Both the position numbers and the translations under genes were made by a program. The notes beneath the pieces are model-generated. The model made no database searches. It worked only from the letters and a program-made list of their open reading frames with translations, and had not been told where the DNA came from. Positions 35,504 to 38,273 of a stretch of DNA of 38,273 bases are shown in pieces. The stretch comes from an uncultured Mucilaginibacter sp. (GTDB taxonomy: Bacteria; Bacteroidota; Bacteroidia; Sphingobacteriales; Sphingobacteriaceae), in NCBI GenBank assembly GCA_903866915.1, contig CAIPPO010000056.1, positions 1 to 38,273 on the forward strand, written 5' to 3'. Numbering within the stretch: the first letter of the stretch is position 1; each line of letters begins with the position of its first letter.

Positions 35504-35533
35504 TTGTGTGGTTATCGCGATAACCTATCTTTG
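35504..35533 (+). promoter_or_regulatory. Promoter with a 16-nt palindromic operator
   Basis: TTG at 35504-35506 and TATCTTTG at 35526-35533 are 19 bp apart, an ideal Bacteroidota spacing. A perfect palindrome GGTTATCGCGATAACC fills 35510-35525 exactly between them, the classical place for a repressor. The transcript would read into the metallopeptidase homolog, whose ATG is 85 bp further on. Confidence 0.65.
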
Positions 35534-35618
35534 CCTCACGGAAACCTACCCGCGGACGCTTAAACTCAAAACAATTTTCCCCTTTGGCGCCGTTCTGGGT
35601 TGATCAGAATTTATAGGT

Positions 35619-36488
35619 ATGCAAGAATCGGGAAAGAGCATCGAAGATCATCATTTCGATGATAAACCGGAACAAGGCCCCAAGGAAAAGCGTCGGAAAT
35701 TTGCGCTATTTAGTGGTTTGATTGGCGTAGTGGTATTGGTGCTTTATTTTGGGATCACTGCCTTCCCTTCCCGGTTGTTCAGTGAAGGGCGAAATAGTGA
35801 TGCAGCCAATAAATTAGCAGTTTCCCCTGTTCAAAGGCCCGAGCTTCCTGCCAGTCCGCTTAAAAGCACAACTGAGCGTATTTTTACCAATACCACGGAA
35901 GTAATGCAACGGCAATTTGCTAAAATGGGCAAAAACTATAAGGCCCCCTCGCTGCAATTATTTGAAGACACCATAACTGCCTACCAATGCGGGCAACTAT
36001 TACCTGTAACAGGCGCTTTTTACTGCCCGGCCGATAAGCAGGTATTTGTGGATCTGTCCTTTTTCAGGGCACTCAAAAAGGCCGATAGTTCTTCGGCTAA
36101 ACAGGCGCAGGCCTATCTCATAGCACACCAGGTTGGTCACCATATCGAAAACCTGTTAGGCATAACCGCTAAGCTCGGGGCGCTGCGCAAAACGCTGCGC
36201 GATACCGATATGAAAAAGCTGGACGAAAAAGCCGAACTGCTGGCCGACTATTATGCCGGTGTTTGGGCCAGCTTTGCCTTCAAAAGTAAATTTGACAACA
36301 GCGATGCCGATATCCTGATTGCCGACGCAACGGGCATCAGCACCACCCTATCGCAAAACACCGCAATCAGCATCGCCGACCCATACTTCTACTCAGACCT
36401 TAGCCAACGCTCCGCCGCCTTCTACAACGGCTACCGCAACCGCGATCTCAGCAAAGCGAAAGTGTTTGATAAAGGGGAGTTGAGGTAG
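35619..36488 (+). CDS. Membrane-anchored YpfJ-type neutral zinc metallopeptidase homolog with HQxxH
   Basis: 289 residues. One N-terminal membrane helix (~26-47) is followed by an extracytoplasmic domain with YpfJ-family words: ACxQ-like YQCGQL, FYCPADKQVFVDLSFF, AHQVGHHIENLLG and LLADYYAGVWA. In the family the zinc motif is HEVGHH. Here residues 170-175 are HQVGHH, so the catalytic Glu is Gln171 (codon CAG instead of GAG), while His170, His174 and a possible third ligand Glu206 remain. It may bind zinc without cleaving, or cleave poorly. Alone, preceded by a promoter with a palindromic operator. Confidence 0.85.
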   Translation: MQESGKSIEDHHFDDKPEQGPKEKRRKFALFSGLIGVVVLVLYFGITAFPSRLFSEGRNSDAANKLAVSPVQRPELPASPLKSTTERIFTNTTEVMQRQFAKMGKNYKAPSLQLFEDTITAYQCGQLLPVTGAFYCPADKQVFVDLSFFRALKKADSSSAKQAQAYLIAHQVGHHIENLLGITAKLGALRKTLRDTDMKKLDEKAELLADYYAGVWASFAFKSKFDNSDADILIADATGISTTLSQNTAISIADPYFYSDLSQRSAAFYNGYRNRDLSKAKVFDKGELR

Positions 36489-36593
36489 GGGGGATGGAAG
36501 ATCTAGCTATTAAAAAGTCTTTTGCGGTCAATAAATATTCTTTACTGGCCTTATTTATAAAAAAACTGTAACCAAAGAACTAACTTAGTTTTT
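36489..36593. other. Boundary into A+T-rich, probably foreign DNA
   Basis: Base composition changes near here. A sample line at 34681-34740 is about 57% G+C, whereas 37021-37080 is 25% and 37261-37320 about 37%. No integrase, tRNA or att-like direct repeat is visible on this side. Confidence 0.5.
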
Positions 36594-37004
36594 GTGTTTG
36601 ATGTTGCTTGCGCCTTAATAATCGATAGTAAAAAACGTTTGTTTGCTGCTCAAAGAAGTAGCACGATGAGTTTGCCATTCAAGTGGGAACTACCAGGTGG
36701 AAAAGTTGAATCAGATGAATCTCCTGAGGACTGCTTAATTAGAGAAATTTCCGAGGAGCTTGAACTATCAATAGTAATAATAAATGCTCTAACTCCTCAT
36801 TCGCACCATTATCCTTCGTTTTCTATTAGGCTTATCCCTTTCATTTGTAAACAAATTAGTGGTGAAATTACATTGAAGGAACATTCTGATTTTAGGTGGT
36901 TGAGACCAAATGAATTACTAGATTTGGATTGGGCAGATGCCGATGTACCAATCTTGAAACAATACCTAACCTATTTAGATGCAATTAAATCTTGGAATTT
37001 ATGA
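36594..37004 (+). CDS. MutT-like Nudix hydrolase
   Basis: 136 residues from a GTG at 36594. The Nudix box is G36-x5-E42-x7-RE-x2-EE (GGKVESDESPEDCLIREISEEL), complete except that the usual EExGU glycine is Glu57. The overall form (ACALIIDSKKRLFAAQR...WELPGG) is that of MutT-type (deoxy)nucleoside triphosphate pyrophosphohydrolases. It would hydrolyse NTP or dNTP analogues to the monophosphate. The stop TGA (37002-37004) lies 26 bp inside the next gene, so the two are co-translated. A+T-rich and unlike gltX in codon use, so likely acquired together with its neighbour. Confidence 0.88.
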   Translation: MFDVACALIIDSKKRLFAAQRSSTMSLPFKWELPGGKVESDESPEDCLIREISEELELSIVIINALTPHSHHYPSFSIRLIPFICKQISGEITLKEHSDFRWLRPNELLDLDWADADVPILKQYLTYLDAIKSWNL

Positions 37005-38273
37005 ACAGCTTATAAATAAGTTAATAGCTAATCAGCTATCCTTATTTAAAGGCGAGAAGTTTTTTATTAAAAGTACTATAGTTGATAAAGAGGAGGCCTC
37101 TAGATATCTTAGCTTATACCTTGCCAACGTAATTAAATTTGCCCTCGATGAGTTGAAGCAGGAAGATAAAACCAAGCGGCAAATAGAGCTTTCAAATAAG
37201 ATAATACAATTATTGATAGAAGTGCTGCCGAAACTAAGGTTGTCTGATAATTTGATAGAAACTGAGGGTAAGATTTTGGAAGCAATATTTTCTAGAATAA
37301 ACCCGCCTTTGGATCTTGAAGAACGCTATAAACAAATTACTCCATATACAAGATTAAGTCAAAGCGAACTTTTCACTGGCAATAATGTTGGGATATCTTT
37401 AGAAAGTGAGATCAAAAAGGAAATTTTATCAGCAGATGAAATTTGCTGGTTAGTTTCATTTATAAAATTTTCTGGGATTAGGATTTTTAAATATGAACTG
37501 GAAGAATTCACAAATTCTGGGAGAAAACTCAAAATCATTACAACTTCCTATATGGGTGCAACCGATGTAAAGGCAGTTGAATTTTTATCAATACTTCAAA
37601 ATACTGAGATAAAGATTTCCTATAACTCCGATCACGAACGATTGCATGCAAAAGCCTATCTATTTTTAAGAAATACCGGTTTTAACACAGGATATATTGG
37701 TTCATCGAATATTTCAAGATCTGCTTTAACAAACGGCTTAGAGTGGAATTTAAAAGTAACAACCAAGGAGATCAGCCATATCATAGATAAATTCAAAAAA
37801 ACATTTGATACATATTGGGTTGATAAAGATTTCGAGCTATACAGATCAGGCCAAGATATGCAAAAGCTTTCGTCGGCATTAAAGCAACAGAAGTCTTACA
37901 ACAACCCTGGTATTACAACTTTTTTTGATCTAAAACCATTTCCTTATCAGGAAGAAATTTTGGAAAAATTACAGTCGGAAAGACTTGTTCATGACCGGTA
38001 TAAAAATCTTGTAGTGGCCGCGACTGGAACTGGCAAAACGGTAATCGCATCGTTTGATTATAAAAAATTTCGTGCTGAATGTCCAAATGCCAAGCTCCTT
38101 TTCGTAGCACATCGAAAAGAAATTTTGGAGCAGGCGCAAAATACTTTCCGGCATGTTCTAAGAGACGCAAATTTCGGAGATTTATGGGTAGACGGTGAAG
38201 AACCTATTAAATTCGAAAATGTATTCGCATCTGTACAAACGCTTAATAATCGATTAAAAGACTTGCAGTTTGA
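36979..38273 (+). CDS. PLD-nuclease/SF2 helicase (DUF3427-type), N-terminal part, runs off the window
   Basis: From ATG 36979 the frame stays open to the last base (431 codons), so the gene is cut by the window edge, not truncated in nature. A helical N-terminal region (1-~130) precedes a phospholipase-D-like nuclease domain (~135-280) with H223-A-K225 (LHAKAYLF) and GYIGSSNIS (238-246). A superfamily 2 helicase core then begins: FPYQEEIL, Walker A AATGTGKT (347-354), and motif Ia FVAHRKEILEQA. This order is that of PLD-DEAD/DEAH proteins ending in DUF3427. Its DEAH box and C-terminus are outside the window. Nucleic-acid-targeting defence is inferred. Confidence 0.88.
   Translation, partial: MQLNLGIYEQLINKLIANQLSLFKGEKFFIKSTIVDKEEASRYLSLYLANVIKFALDELKQEDKTKRQIELSNKIIQLLIEVLPKLRLSDNLIETEGKILEAIFSRINPPLDLEERYKQITPYTRLSQSELFTGNNVGISLESEIKKEILSADEICWLVSFIKFSGIRIFKYELEEFTNSGRKLKIITTSYMGATDVKAVEFLSILQNTEIKISYNSDHERLHAKAYLFLRNTGFNTGYIGSSNISRSALTNGLEWNLKVTTKEISHIIDKFKKTFDTYWVDKDFELYRSGQDMQKLSSALKQQKSYNNPGITTFFDLKPFPYQEEILEKLQSERLVHDRYKNLVVAATGTGKTVIASFDYKKFRAECPNAKLLFVAHRKEILEQAQNTFRHVLRDANFGDLWVDGEEPIKFENVFASVQTLNNRLKDLQF

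Noticed and set aside
36979..38273. Helicase gene truncated by mutation
   Set aside because: The frame is uninterrupted up to the last base of the window, so the apparent end is only the window edge.

Overview
The window looks like a chromosomal segment of a Bacteroidota bacterium of the Sphingobacteriaceae type; Mucilaginibacter or Pedobacter relatives are my best guess. The reasons are the sdhC-sdhA-sdhB order with a one-protein b558-type cytochrome b, promoter boxes of the form TAnnTTTG in front of many genes, an STN-domain TonB-dependent receptor with a train of DUF4249 lipoproteins, DUF6515 proteins, a YfiT/BstA-type protein, and a rimP-nusA-infB operon. The species call is inference; no rRNA gene is present.

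Layout. 1-325: two copies of a 126-134 bp hairpin-forming repeat. 350-4166 (minus): succinate dehydrogenase/fumarate reductase sdhCAB, with two facing tandem-repeat arrays between sdhA and sdhB. 4321-4456: a 38/39-bp tandem repeat. 4457-5830 (minus): PdeM-like phosphoesterase and a YfiT-like DinB-fold protein. 6076-10943: secreted FAD oxidoreductase (+), GNAT acetyltransferase (-), secreted S9 peptidase (+). 10984-12054 (+): a 53-aa protein, a nucleotidyltransferase and a lipoprotein, apparently one transcription unit and a possible toxin-antitoxin-like pair. 12062-16800 (+): rimP-nusA-infB with a leader hairpin in front and a strong terminator behind. 16987-17739: secreted protein of unknown function. 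17832-29102 (+): TonB-dependent receptor, five tandem DUF4249 lipoprotein paralogs and a secreted MG2 plus plug-like protein. 29329-31222 (+): two DUF6515 paralogs, each with its own terminator. 31223-31779: gene-free convergent gap. 31780-33487 (minus): histidine kinase overlapping a DinB-like protein. 33488-33917: intergenic repeats, including a direct duplication of about 100 bp. 33918-35441: gltX. 35619-36488: membrane-anchored YpfJ-type metallopeptidase homolog whose HExxH reads HQxxH. 36594-38273 (+): clearly A+T-richer DNA with a MutT-like Nudix gene overlapping an N-terminal fragment of a PLD-nuclease/SF2-helicase protein that runs off the window.

How the parts fit. Most of the window is housekeeping (respiration, translation, tRNA charging) or envelope biology. 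The receptor locus looks like one operon building an outer-membrane uptake or surface complex with an unusually amplified set of lipoprotein partners. The right end looks like the start of a horizontally acquired defence-type locus. The strongest candidates for something not well described are the five-fold DUF4249 array with its plug-bearing MG2 protein, the Nudix/PLD-helicase pair, the HQxxH metallopeptidase homolog, and the 53-aa/nucleotidyltransferase pair.
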